Shown: positions 1 to 8,006, counted from the stretch's first letter. The stretch is DNA of 40,733 nt from an uncultured Verrucomicrobiota bacterium (GCA_903838675.1 CAILZI010000183.1:1-40733); one strand, 5' to 3'. A program made the numbers and translations. The notes: generated by a model from the sequence alone, not told the origin.

Positions 1-194
1 CATCGCATGGGACAGCATCCGCCTGATTTGACCAGCAAACACGCCCAAACCGCAACTCGCCCTCCGCCACTTTCGAGCCTCTCTCCCTCGTTACTTCAAC
101 GCTTGCCCCTCATTCGGCACGGCCTATGGGATGGCTGTGTGTCGGATCAACAATTCAATGGTCGTTTCTCACGACGGCACTGGACGGGAGTGAC

Positions 195-575
195 ATGAAA
201 CGTGAGACCGTGGTAGAGCAGCGCATGGTGCGCGGAGTGATCAGCGTCGTCTTTCCGCATCGCTGGACGCCAGATGGCGAGACTTTTTTTGTTGAGCTGG
301 AACGAAAGAGTCTGACCGTGCATGAAATCGCCTTTGAGTCGGTCACGCCGGTCATCGAGACATTCGGACTATCAAATCGCAGGTGTTCCATTTGGGCTCA
401 GTGGCCAGCGGATGATCCTGTATGCGTTGTAACATTGAACAAAAGACTGCCGAAAGAACCGCGGGATAGTTTCCCAGTGTTCCGAACAAAAAGGGTCGCT
501 TCGATGGGAGTTAGGCTAGACCCACCAGCAAATGTCCCTTTCGTTTTTGTACCTTCCTCGGATACCGCCCCATGA
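195..575 (+). CDS. Small hypothetical protein
   Basis: I do not recognise this protein. The frame stays open from further upstream, but the ATG at 195 is preferred because GGGAG lies 4 bases before it, one of the few good ribosome binding sites in the window. It gives 126 residues with no signal peptide or membrane segment, a run of alternating hydrophobic residues near the start that suggests beta strands, and a tryptophan/cysteine-rich middle. No conserved motif is visible. The bases before it (1-194) hold only a short proline/leucine-rich frame that does not look like a protein. It may be a real orphan gene or a chance frame. Confidence 0.35.
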   Translation: MKRETVVEQRMVRGVISVVFPHRWTPDGETFFVELERKSLTVHEIAFESVTPVIETFGLSNRRCSIWAQWPADDPVCVVTLNKRLPKEPRDSFPVFRTKRVASMGVRLDPPANVPFVFVPSSDTAP

Positions 576-923
576 CAACAACCGCAGCGCCTTACCAAAA
601 AAGAATCAATGGTGTCCAAAAGCTGGCCGATCATGACTTGGCGTAGAATGGCACACTCAGCTAATGGCGATTATCGCGGGGCTAATTGACATAGGCACGC
701 GGTCTGAATGCGGCTGCAAGAGATCCATGGGGGCATCCTTGAGGTTCCAGGTGACGCTAACGGATCGGCAAGACGTGCAGAGGAACGGTGCAAAAAATGA
801 ACGATAGTCCGCCTTAGGTGAGGACCAATTAGGTCAAGCAGTCAAGACGGAGACTTTGGTCATTCCTTTTCACTTTCCACTTTCCCCTCTCTAGCGTCCC
901 GTTTATTACCCTCCTCCCGAATT
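576..923. other. Intergenic region without recognisable gene
   Basis: About 350 bases between the small hypothetical gene and dapB. I see no convincing reading frame, RNA gene or repeat. A TTGACA at about 687-692 has no good -10 element at the right distance. The last 60 bases before dapB are pyrimidine-rich with no Shine-Dalgarno sequence. The dapB promoter probably lies here but I cannot place it. Confidence 0.5.
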
Positions 924-1661
924 ATGTCTGACATCAAACTCCTCATCACTGGCAGCAAAGGCCGCATGGGCCAGGCCATCATCCGTGCCGCCGAGGCTCA
1001 AAAAGTCACCGTCGCCTCCACCGTTGATGTGGGCGATGCCTTGGCCCCGGCGCTCGCCAAAGCCGACATCGTGATCGACTTCTCCTCCCACCTGTTCACC
1101 GATGAACTGCTGGGCGAGTGCCTGAAGCAGAAGAAGAGCCTGGTGATCGGCACCACCGGCCACACCAACGAGGAACTGGCGCGCATCCGCGAAGCTGCCA
1201 AGACTCTGCCCATCGTTTTCGCCTCCAACTACAGCATCGGTGTTAACACCCTGTTCTGGCTCACGCGCAAAGCCACGGAACTGCTCGGCCCGGATTTCGA
1301 TCTCGAAGTCGTCGAAATGCATCACCGCATGAAGAAGGACTCCCCCAGCGGCACGGCACGCACGCTGGTCGAGATCCTCGCGGATGTACGTGGTCTTGAG
1401 TATGACAAAGACTGCAAGCATGGCCGCTTTGGCGATGTGGGCGCACGCACGCCGAAGGAGATCGGCGTGCATGCCATCCGTGGCGGCGATGTCGTGGGAG
1501 ATCACACGGTGATTTTTGCCAACGTTGGTGAGCGCGTCGAGCTCACGCACAAAGCCAGCAGCCGAGACACCTTTGCCAATGGCTCCGTCCGCGCCGCCAC
1601 CTGGCTCGCAGGCAAGTCTGCGGGGCTGTATGACATGCAGGATGTGCTGGGACTGAAGTAG
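924..1661 (+). CDS. dapB: 4-hydroxy-tetrahydrodipicolinate reductase
   Basis: DapB reduces the DapA product to tetrahydrodipicolinate with NAD(P)H, a step of the diaminopimelate/lysine pathway that feeds peptidoglycan. The 245 residues fit the family. The N-terminus has the nucleotide-binding loop GSKGRMG (about residues 10-16). The middle has the family signature around MHHRMKKDSPSGTA (about 132-145), with the catalytic histidines/lysine and the PSGTA substrate loop. IRGGDVVGDH follows at about 185, as expected. The ATG at 924 gives a start that aligns with the family; no Shine-Dalgarno is seen. It heads a same-strand run with folK, an M28-like gene and nnr. Confidence 0.95.
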   Translation: MSDIKLLITGSKGRMGQAIIRAAEAQKVTVASTVDVGDALAPALAKADIVIDFSSHLFTDELLGECLKQKKSLVIGTTGHTNEELARIREAAKTLPIVFASNYSIGVNTLFWLTRKATELLGPDFDLEVVEMHHRMKKDSPSGTARTLVEILADVRGLEYDKDCKHGRFGDVGARTPKEIGVHAIRGGDVVGDHTVIFANVGERVELTHKASSRDTFANGSVRAATWLAGKSAGLYDMQDVLGLK

Positions 1662-1757
1662 AAGTTTGCGATGCTTGGCGATGGTTTGCCATTGTTTGCA
1701 ATGGTTTCCAAACAACTGCCAACAATCGCAAACCATAGTCAACAACTGCAAACCATG
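1661..1757. repeat. Ten-base-periodic inverted repeat over the folK start
   Basis: The dapB-folK gap consists almost entirely of variants of a 10-base unit close to ATGGTTTGCG/A. About five units run forward (1661-1709) and about five run as their reverse complement (1710-1757), so the whole is a long imperfect inverted repeat with 10-base period. The right arm contains the proposed folK ATG (1755). Transcribed, it could fold into a long hairpin holding the folK start. Whether it is a regulatory hairpin, a satellite-like expansion or a member of a dispersed family cannot be decided from one copy. Confidence 0.7.
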
Positions 1758-2219
1758 GTCTTCGGCATCGCTCTCGGCTCCAATCTTGGTGATCGCGCAG
1801 AGAACATGCGGCGGGGCATTGAACTGCTGATGAGCCGGGTTCCTGGCATCCGGCTCAACGCGAGCGCGCCGGTGTATGAGACGGAGCCGGTGGATTGCAC
1901 GCCGGGAACGCAGGCGTTTTTGAACACAGTCATCGAAGTGGAGGCGGACTGCCCGCCGCATGAACTGCACACGCATCTCAAGGACATTGAACAGGCGCTG
2001 GGGCGGCCCGAGCAACGGGAGCGCAATTCGCCGCGCACGCTTGATCTGGATCTGCTGTATGCGGATGATGTCGTCAGCGATGATCCCGTGCTGACTCTGC
2101 CCCACCCCCGCATGCACCTGCGCCGCTTTGTGCTGGAGCCGCTGGCGGACATACGACCTGATTTGATGATTCCAGGGCAGCAGGTGTCGGTGGCGGCACT
2201 TCTGGCGAATTTGGAGTGA
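1755..2219 (+). CDS. folK: 2-amino-4-hydroxy-6-hydroxymethyldihydropteridine pyrophosphokinase
   Basis: FolK transfers pyrophosphate from ATP to 6-hydroxymethyl-dihydropterin, just before dihydropteroate synthase in folate synthesis. It starts with the expected strand and loop, IALGSNLGDR (about residues 4-13). It carries the central RNSPRTLDLDLLYADD signature (about 95-110) with the Mg-binding aspartates, then LPHPRMHLRRFVLEPLADI. The frame is open from 1671, but the extra 28 residues would be encoded by a 10-base repeat and have no counterpart in the family, so I choose the ATG at 1755 (154 residues, normal length). It lies 93 bases after dapB and may be translated from an mRNA hairpin made by that repeat. 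Confidence 0.93.
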   Translation: MVFGIALGSNLGDRAENMRRGIELLMSRVPGIRLNASAPVYETEPVDCTPGTQAFLNTVIEVEADCPPHELHTHLKDIEQALGRPEQRERNSPRTLDLDLLYADDVVSDDPVLTLPHPRMHLRRFVLEPLADIRPDLMIPGQQVSVAALLANLE

Positions 2220-2293
2220 TCTAACGCAACTGTTGCTGCAGAACCGGCAGTTACGAGCTTGTTCATATGGCAAAGCAATGCTTGTTAAAAGCC

Positions 2294-3052
2294 ATGACTG
2301 AAGCCCAACCCACCAATGCTGATCCTGGACGCTGGATTCGTTTCGCGCTCGTCATGCTGCCTGTCGGCACCATCCTGCTGGGCATCGCCTCGTTTGGCAT
2401 CTGGCAGTGGAAGAAGGATCAGGCGGAAGATCGTTCCTTTAAATATGCCCTCGCACTGCGGCGGCCGATCAGTTCGGAAGGCATCGAACGCCATGCGGGG
2501 GTCGTGCGTACGGCTTTGGGCAAAGCGGATCGTGACCTGAGCATTCCCGGCTTCCTTGAATCCACCATGGGTGCGGAGAACATGGGCTACACGGTACGCC
2601 GGGAACGCTTTGGCTCCGGGCAGTCGATCATCGACGCTGAACTGACAGGCACCCAACGTCCGCTGGAAATCGTGATGGTCCTGGCTCTCTACGGAGACGA
2701 GGCGAATCAACTGGAAAGCACGACACAAGCCATCGCCGAATCATTGTCTGTCGCCCATGATATCACGGGCGAAAAAGTGGTGCGCTCCCTACGCTTTGCA
2801 TTCATTCCCGACACTCCCAAAGCGCTGCAGCAGCTCAAGGATGGACTGCAGCGCGATGGCGAACGGTTGATGCACCTGCTGATCCTCGGTGGGCCCGAAG
2901 TAGCGAGCATCGAAAACATCACTCGCACTCTCGACACCAAGGCCAAAGGCACGCGCGTGCTTTCCCTGCCTTTCACCAAGACGACCCAGGAAACATTGGA
3001 GTCGGCCTATCAACTCAAAGGAATGCTGCTGGATGCAGCGGAAATCCAATGA
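2294..3052 (+). CDS. Membrane-anchored protein with degenerate M28-peptidase-like domain
   Basis: About 252 residues, with one N-terminal membrane segment (about residues 17-38) followed by a periplasmic domain. The domain has the layout of M28 aminopeptidases: VRRERF, a strand pair ending in GTQRPLEIVMVLALYGDE, a helix STTQAIAESLSVAHD, then VRSLRFAFIP. In true M28 enzymes the strand ends in a zinc-binding H-x-D (as in GAHYDS); here the histidine position is leucine, and later zinc ligands are also not evident. It is probably a non-catalytic relative. An ATG at 2267 in the same frame would add 9 residues. Its stop overlaps the nnr start in ATGA (3049-3052), so translation of the two is likely coupled. 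The M28 assignment is by motif order only. Confidence 0.6.
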   Translation: MTEAQPTNADPGRWIRFALVMLPVGTILLGIASFGIWQWKKDQAEDRSFKYALALRRPISSEGIERHAGVVRTALGKADRDLSIPGFLESTMGAENMGYTVRRERFGSGQSIIDAELTGTQRPLEIVMVLALYGDEANQLESTTQAIAESLSVAHDITGEKVVRSLRFAFIPDTPKALQQLKDGLQRDGERLMHLLILGGPEVASIENITRTLDTKAKGTRVLSLPFTKTTQETLESAYQLKGMLLDAAEIQ

Positions 3053-4551
3053 TCGTGACCTGCCGCCAGATGCAGCAGTGCGAGGAAGCAGCCTTCGCGC
3101 GCGGCGTGAGTGCGGCGGCATTGATGGATGAAGCGGGACGCGGCATCGCCAATGTGGTGCGCCAGTTTGCACCGTGTGCGGGCTCACTGGTGCTGTTTCT
3201 CGGCAAAGGCAACAATGCGGGTGATGCGCTCGTCGCTGCGCGCGAACTTGTCGCTGATGGGTGGAAGCTGCACGCAAGGCTGAGTGGTGAACCCTCTGCG
3301 ATGAAGGATCTGCCGCGCAGCCACCTGGCTTCGCTAGGCAGTCTCGTTCGCATCTTGGAGGATGCCACCACGTTTGATTATCCTGCGGGGCCGATTGTGA
3401 GTCTGGATGGACTGCTCGGCATCGGCGCCCAAGGACCGATGAAGCCGGAACTGCAGGTGCTGGCGCGTGAAATGAACGGGCTGCGCACCCAGCGGCATGC
3501 GCTGACGATCGCGATGGACATCCCCTCTGGTCTCGACGGAGAACATGGCGACGCCTGCGAAGATGCCGTGGAGGCCGATGTGACCGCCGTGGTGGCGCAG
3601 ATCAAAGCGGGACTGCTCGAAGATGGGGCAGATCATTACGCCGGGCGAATCGCGCTGGTGCCGCTGCAAGAATTGTCACAGACCACTGGCGATGCTGAAG
3701 CCGAAGTGCTGACACCCAGGCTGCTGCGCTCCTGGCTGCCGCGGCGCGCGAACGACATGCACAAAGGCGATGCGGGGCGCGTGGGCATCCTGGCAGGATC
3801 ACCTGGATTTCTAGGTGCGGCGGAGCTGGCATGCCGAGGCGCGATCCGTGCCGGTGCGGGACTCGTCACGCTGCTGGTGAAGGAGGAAGTGTATCCGTTC
3901 ATCGTTCCACGCCTGCCGGCGGAGGTGATGGTCAAAGTGATCGACGATTATCGAGATGTACTGGAAATGCGTTTCGATGCACTCGCCATCGGACCGGGGC
4001 TGGGCTTTGCGCATGACAAGGAGGTTCTGGAAGTACTCAAGCGGGCCAAGACTCCCACCATTGTGGATGCGGATGCGTTGACCATGCTGGCGCAGCACCC
4101 CGGCGTGCTCGATGTCACTGGCCTGCCACGCCTCATGACTCCGCATCCCGGTGAAATGGACCGCCTGCTGCAGAACTTCCCCGGCTGGCATGGCATGAAC
4201 CGACGCATGCTGGCTGAATCGTTCACGGCAACCGCCCCTGGGCGCACGCTGCTGCTCAAAGGAACTCGCACGGTGATCGCCACCCTCGGTCAGCCGACGT
4301 TGTTCAATACGACGGGGCATCCCGGGATGGCGAGCGGCGGCATGGGCGATGTTTTATCCGGCGTGTGCGCCACCTTTGCAGCGCAGCATCTCAAGCTGCA
4401 TCAGGCCGCAGGTCTGGGTGCGTGGCTGTGCGGCCGTGCCGCAGAGCGGTTTGTCACTCAGGGGCGCATGGCCATGGAATCCGTGGGCGCGAGCGATGTG
4501 ACGGCCCATCTCGGCGGTGCGCTGCTGGATTTGAAGGAAGGGCGGTTTTAA
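3049..4551 (+). CDS. nnr: Bifunctional NAD(P)HX epimerase / ADP-dependent NAD(P)HX dehydratase
   Basis: Repairs hydrated NAD(P)H. The N-terminal half (about residues 1-215, NnrE/YjeF_N) epimerises NAD(P)HX; its nucleotide loop reads GKGNNAGDALVAAR (usual form GxGNNGGDG) and it contains DIPSGLDGEHGD. The C-terminal half (about 225-500, NnrD, ribokinase-like) dehydrates it using ADP and carries KGDAGRVGILAGSPG, MTPHPGEMDRL and the phosphate-binding GHPGMASGGMGDVLSG. The 500 residues match the usual fused form. The start overlaps the preceding stop in ATGA. The gene ends facing menG, with a REP-like repeat between them. Confidence 0.95.
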   Translation: MIVTCRQMQQCEEAAFARGVSAAALMDEAGRGIANVVRQFAPCAGSLVLFLGKGNNAGDALVAARELVADGWKLHARLSGEPSAMKDLPRSHLASLGSLVRILEDATTFDYPAGPIVSLDGLLGIGAQGPMKPELQVLAREMNGLRTQRHALTIAMDIPSGLDGEHGDACEDAVEADVTAVVAQIKAGLLEDGADHYAGRIALVPLQELSQTTGDAEAEVLTPRLLRSWLPRRANDMHKGDAGRVGILAGSPGFLGAAELACRGAIRAGAGLVTLLVKEEVYPFIVPRLPAEVMVKVIDDYRDVLEMRFDALAIGPGLGFAHDKEVLEVLKRAKTPTIVDADALTMLAQHPGVLDVTGLPRLMTPHPGEMDRLLQNFPGWHGMNRRMLAESFTATAPGRTLLLKGTRTVIATLGQPTLFNTTGHPGMASGGMGDVLSGVCATFAAQHLKLHQAAGLGAWLCGRAAERFVTQGRMAMESVGASDVTAHLGGALLDLKEGRF

Positions 4552-4591
4552 GGAGTTTGAGGTTTCACGCCAGCCGGAGCTTCTTTGTTTT

Positions 4592-4690
4592 GTAGTACCG
4601 GTTTTGACCGATCTGGTCGCGCTGTCCAAAACCGGCTGAAGATGGGACTAAAATACGAAGAACCGGAACGGGATGAAGCCCGAACTACAA
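4592..4690. repeat. REP-like intergenic palindromic repeat, copy 1
   Basis: The element lies between the converging genes nnr and menG. It opens GTAGTACCGGTTTTG and contains a perfect 9-base inverted repeat, CCGGTTTTG (4598-4606) with CAAAACCGG (4627-4635), enclosing a smaller GACC/GGTC hairpin. It ends GGGACTAAAATACGAAG. A second small hairpin, CGGG/CCCG, follows at 4669-4682. The same layout recurs at 20951-21020, also between converging genes. It may act as a bidirectional transcription end or RNA stabiliser. Confidence 0.65.
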
Positions 4691-4695
4691 ACTAC

Positions 4696-5370
4696 TTACT
4701 TCACCGCTTCATAGAGCGAAGCGATGCCTAGCGTGAGCTGACGTGAAGTGGCGCTGCTGAAACCATTGGCGCAGATCAGGGACTCCATCTCATGGCCCGA
4801 GGGAAAGCGTTCAATGGAGCCGCAGAGGTAAACGTAGGCTTCGCGTTTGCCGGTGATCCAGCCGGCGATGCGGGTCATGATCTGCTTGAGATAAAACAGG
4901 TACAGCTGGCGGATGCCGGGAATGCGCGGGATGGAAAAATCGAGCACGAACAAGCGTCCGCCGGGGCGCAGCACACGGTTCATTTCCTGCAAGGCTGCGG
5001 GCCAGGAGGCCATGTTGCGCAGACCGAAAGCGACGGTGAGCACATCAAAGACGCCATCCTGAAAGGGCAGAGCGAGTCCATCAGCAGCGACGAGGCGGTG
5101 GAAGTGGCGCTTCTGCGCCTCACGCATCATGGGCACGGAGAAGTCTGCGCCGAGCACTTTGGCCTGTGGACAGGCTGACTGGACGGCCTGGGCGAGATCC
5201 CCGCTGCCGGTGGCGAGGTCGAGTACGCGCTGCGGATTCAACTCGGCGATGCGCCTGGCCGTAGTGCGGCGCCAGAGGCAGTCGATGCCGAGACTGAGGA
5301 CGTGATTGGCCAGCACATAACGCGATGCGATTCCCGCAAATGCCTGCCTCACGAATCCTGCGTCTTGCAT
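4696..5370 (-). CDS. menG: Demethylmenaquinone methyltransferase (MenG/UbiE family)
   Basis: C-methylates demethylmenaquinone with SAM, the last step of menaquinone synthesis. The 224 residues carry the family's opening FAGIASRYVLANHVLSLGID..WR, the SAM-binding loop VLDLATGSGDLA (about residues 49-60), GADFSVPMM, FDVLTVAFGLRNM (about 108-120) and RVLRPGGRLFVLDFS. The end, LTLGIASLYEAVK, is typical. Because menF and menD occur elsewhere in the window, the substrate is inferred to be menaquinone rather than ubiquinone. It lies 48 bases downstream of tRNA-Leu on the same strand, so the two could share a transcript. Confidence 0.93.
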   Translation of the reverse strand: MQDAGFVRQAFAGIASRYVLANHVLSLGIDCLWRRTTARRIAELNPQRVLDLATGSGDLAQAVQSACPQAKVLGADFSVPMMREAQKRHFHRLVAADGLALPFQDGVFDVLTVAFGLRNMASWPAALQEMNRVLRPGGRLFVLDFSIPRIPGIRQLYLFYLKQIMTRIAGWITGKREAYVYLCGSIERFPSGHEMESLICANGFSSATSRQLTLGIASLYEAVK

Positions 5371-5418
5371 GTGACTTTCTATTTAACCGGTCAGCCGGGC
5401 GGCACTGTTGCCGCTGGA

Positions 5419-5503
5419 TGGTGCTCACGACTGGACTCGAACCAGCACAATGTTACTTACTAGAACCTGAATCTAGCGCGTCTACCAATTCCGCCACGTG
5501 AGC
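5419..5503 (-). tRNA. tRNA-Leu (anticodon CAG)
   Basis: The reverse strand folds as a class II tRNA. The acceptor stem GCTCACG/CGTGAGC pairs 5497-5503 with 5423-5429. The anticodon stem CTAGA/TCTAG holds loop TTCAGGT, giving anticodon CAG. A long variable arm and the T loop GGTTCGAGTCC follow. Discriminator A and a genome-encoded CCA (5419-5421) complete it. The length of 85 bases and the D-arm sequence AATTGGTAGACGC fit tRNA-Leu. Confidence 0.96.
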
Positions 5504-5613
5504 AAAGGAGTCGGGTTAACCGGGTCGAGAGTTTTGACCAAGCCAAAGAATACTCAAGTGAGAAAATCACTTTCTTCTGGCGGCATGGCGGGCTTCGGGT
5601 TAGGCGCGTGCGC

Positions 5614-6501
5614 ATGTCCTTTCGTCTTGAGATGCTGCAAGTCGCGCGCCTGGCCCCCAAACTCCTCGGTGAGTCGGCGGAACTGGTGGAAGCCTTTTTG
5701 CGTTCTCGCCTTTCACCCGAAGGCGGCTTTTTGGATCGCAATGACAAACCGGACCTCTACTACACCGTGTTCGGACTTGAAGGCCTGCAGGCGCTGTCGG
5801 TGGATGCCGCAACGATTCCAGATGTGAGGCCATGGCTGGCGCAGTTTGGCGATGGGGAACGGCAGGACTTTGTGCACCTGTGCTGTCTGGCACGCTGCTG
5901 GGCGAATGCTGGCCTGCAGGATTTCCCGAATGCCGCGCGTGAGGCGCTGGCGGCGCGCATTGAGGCCTTTCGCTGCCCTGACGGTGGCTACCATCAGGCG
6001 CCGAAGCGGGCCAAGGGCAGCGCTTATGGCTGCCTGCTGGCCTGGGGAGCCTATCAAGACCTTGGCGGCATGCCGCCGGAGCCTTGGCGACTGGTAACCT
6101 GCATGGGTGGACTGCGCACCCCTGATGGCGCGTGGTCCAACGAGCCGGGCATTCCTGTGGGCTCAACGACGGCCACAGCGGCCATGGTCGCCCTGCACCG
6201 CCACATGGACATCGCGCCGCCGGCTGAAGCGGTGGACTGGCTGCTGCGCCAGTGCCTGCCCGCAGGTGGTTTCCTGGCCCTTCCCGCCGCCCCCCTTCCC
6301 GACCTGCTCTCAACCGCCGTGGCCTTGCATGCGCTGGATGCTGTGCAGGCAGATTTTTCACGGCTCAAGGAACCCTGCCTCGACTTTGTTGATTCACTCT
6401 GGAATGCGACGGGCGGCTTCCACGGCAACTGGACGGATGACATGCTGGACTGCGAGTACACCTACTACGGCATGCTGGCGCTGGGACATCTCTCGCTCTG
6501 A
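5614..6501 (+). CDS. Prenyltransferase-beta-like alpha/alpha toroid protein, probably non-catalytic
   Basis: About 295 residues of repeating helix pairs with GGF/GGY turns (SRLSPEGGFLDR, CPDGGYHQAP, TPDGAWS, PAGGFL, ATGGFHG), the pattern of protein prenyltransferase beta subunits and related toroids. Eukaryotic enzymes hold zinc with Asp, Cys and His in PDxCYS and DxxHT. The matching stretches here read LPDLLSTAVAL (D230 kept, Cys position Leu) and DCEYTYYG (His position Tyr, residue 282), so zinc-dependent prenyl transfer is unlikely. A GTG at 5608 would add two residues. There is no signal peptide. The gene stands alone between tRNA-Leu and a converging DUF1501 gene. The function is unknown. 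Confidence 0.7.
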   Translation: MSFRLEMLQVARLAPKLLGESAELVEAFLRSRLSPEGGFLDRNDKPDLYYTVFGLEGLQALSVDAATIPDVRPWLAQFGDGERQDFVHLCCLARCWANAGLQDFPNAAREALAARIEAFRCPDGGYHQAPKRAKGSAYGCLLAWGAYQDLGGMPPEPWRLVTCMGGLRTPDGAWSNEPGIPVGSTTATAAMVALHRHMDIAPPAEAVDWLLRQCLPAGGFLALPAAPLPDLLSTAVALHALDAVQADFSRLKEPCLDFVDSLWNATGGFHGNWTDDMLDCEYTYYGMLALGHLSL

Positions 6502-6520
6502 GTGAGCCGGGCACAAAAAA

Positions 6521-6540
6521 CCCGGACATTGCTGTCCGGG
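6521..6540 (-). terminator. Rho-independent terminator of the DUF1501 gene
   Basis: A perfect 8-base stem, CCCGGACA/TGTCCGGG, with a 4-base loop, flanked at 6515-6520 by AAAAAA. Read on the minus strand this is a strong hairpin followed by a U run, placed 29 bases after the stop of the minus-strand DUF1501 gene. On the plus strand only TTCTCT follows, so ending of the prenyltransferase-like transcript here would be weaker. Confidence 0.85.
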
Positions 6541-6569
6541 TTCTCTGAATGACTTGTCGAGGCGTCGAA

Positions 6570-7904
6570 TTACGCGAGGGCTTCCGTGAGGACGCGACCA
6601 CCGTTGACGATGTCGATCGGGCGACCGCCGTCGGCCATGATGCGCTTCTCGCTGTTGATGCCGAGGAGGCGATACATGGTCTTGGCAAGGTCTTCCGGAC
6701 CCACCGCGTCGCGGTCAGGCTCACCGCCCAGTGCGTCGGAGGCACCGTGAATGTAGCCTTCTTTGACACCACCACCGGCAAGGGCGACGGAGAACACGCG
6801 CGGCCAGTGGTCGCGACCATTGGTGCCGTTGACCTTGGGAGTGCGGCCGAATTCGGAACTGACCATGACGAGCGTGCGCTTGAGCATGCCACGATCAGCG
6901 AGATCGGTGATGAGACGGGCAAAGGCCTGATCGAAGTTCGGAGCCTGACCGGTGAATGCGTCCTTGATGTTGGAGTGGTGATCCCAGCCGCCGTAGTTGA
7001 CGGACACCATGCGCACGCCGGACTCGACCAGACGGCGGGCCAGCAGGAAGCGCTGACCGGCGGTGTTGCGGCCGTATTCGTCACGCAGCTTGTCGGTTTC
7101 TTTGGTGAGGTCAAAAGCTTCACGAGCCTTCTGGCTGCTGATCAGGCCATAAGCGGCTTGATAGAAGCTGTCCATGGCGCTGATGGAGTCGGCCTTTTCC
7201 ACGGCTTTGAAATGCTCGTCCACCGTGCCCAGCAGATTGCGGCGGCGGTCGAAACGCTTCTCATCCACATCTTTCGGAGTGAGGAGATCGCGAACGGTGA
7301 AGCCTTTGTCAGCAGGGTCGCTGCCGAGGGCGAAGGGGCCGAAGGCGCTGCTCATGTAGCCGGTGCCCTGCTCAGGAGCGACCATGTTTGGCACCACCAC
7401 ATAGGGAGGCAGATTGTTGCGGCTGCCTTGTTCGTGGGAAATGACGGAGCCGAAGCTCGGGAACTTGATCGCAGGGCTTGGACGATAGCCGGTGAACATG
7501 TTGTGCGTGCCACGCTCATGAGCGGCTTCACCGTGCGTCATCGAACGGATGACGGTGAGCTTGTTCATGATCTTTGCGATATTGGCGAACTTCTCTCCGA
7601 CGTATTCGCCGGGGATGGAAGTTTTGATCGGGGTGAACGGGCCGCGATAGTCAGGGGAGGCAAAGGGCTTTGGATCCCAGGACTCATGCTGTGCCATGCC
7701 ACCAGGGAGATAGATGTGAATGATCGAATCAGCGACAGGCTTGAAAGTTTCCACTTCAGGCATGACCTGCGCGGCTTGCAGACGCAGCATCTCAGGAAGC
7801 GTCAGGCCGAGACCGCCGAGCATGCCGACGTAGAGGAAGTCACGACGGCTGGCACCGGAGCGCAGGTCAAGGTGATTGCCTTGGCAGAGTGAATGCATTT
7901 TCAT
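6570..7904 (-). CDS. Tat-exported DUF1501 family protein
   Basis: The 444 residues open with a twin-arginine signal (SRRDFLYVGMLGGLGL, about residues 19-34). The body is typical of DUF1501, a sulfatase/alkaline-phosphatase-like fold frequent in planctomycetes and verrucomicrobia: YLPGGMAQHESWDPKP, RSMTHGEAAHERGTHNMFTG, ARRLVESGVRMVSVNYGGWDHH, and SSEFGRTPKVNGTNGRDHW. The His/Asp residues in WDHH and GRDHW are probably metal-binding by analogy with sulfatases. These genes usually follow a DUF1549/DUF1553 cytochrome gene; none is present here, and the upstream neighbour is a zinc-ribbon membrane protein. The substrate is unknown. Confidence 0.9.
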   Translation of the reverse strand: MKMHSLCQGNHLDLRSGASRRDFLYVGMLGGLGLTLPEMLRLQAAQVMPEVETFKPVADSIIHIYLPGGMAQHESWDPKPFASPDYRGPFTPIKTSIPGEYVGEKFANIAKIMNKLTVIRSMTHGEAAHERGTHNMFTGYRPSPAIKFPSFGSVISHEQGSRNNLPPYVVVPNMVAPEQGTGYMSSAFGPFALGSDPADKGFTVRDLLTPKDVDEKRFDRRRNLLGTVDEHFKAVEKADSISAMDSFYQAAYGLISSQKAREAFDLTKETDKLRDEYGRNTAGQRFLLARRLVESGVRMVSVNYGGWDHHSNIKDAFTGQAPNFDQAFARLITDLADRGMLKRTLVMVSSEFGRTPKVNGTNGRDHWPRVFSVALAGGGVKEGYIHGASDALGGEPDRDAVGPEDLAKTMYRLLGINSEKRIMADGGRPIDIVNGGRVLTEALA

Positions 7905-8006
7905 AAAGAAGGGATTTTAGTGTTGCTGGAATCGAGAGGAATTACGCCTCCACACAGTTGATCTTGCAGATCTTGCGAAAAATGAGGCGAATCGTGCTTT
8001 TTAGAC

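Noticed and set aside
7..198. 63-codon frame at the left edge
   Set aside because: Low-complexity Pro/Leu/Arg composition, no ribosome binding site and overlap with the better-supported frame starting at 195.
906..2273. Long open frame on the minus strand opposite dapB and folK (455 codons)
   Set aside because: It lies antisense to two clearly recognised genes with conserved motifs; the translation is low-complexity and matches no protein pattern. High GC makes such shadow frames common.
5399..5414. GCGGCA/TGCCGC hairpin between menG and tRNA-Leu as terminator
   Set aside because: Short stem with no U run on the minus strand, so it is not a convincing terminator.
6549..7892. 447-codon plus-strand frame opposite the first DUF1501 gene
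   Set aside because: The minus strand encodes a clear Tat signal and DUF1501 motifs with its own terminator; the plus frame is a shadow.
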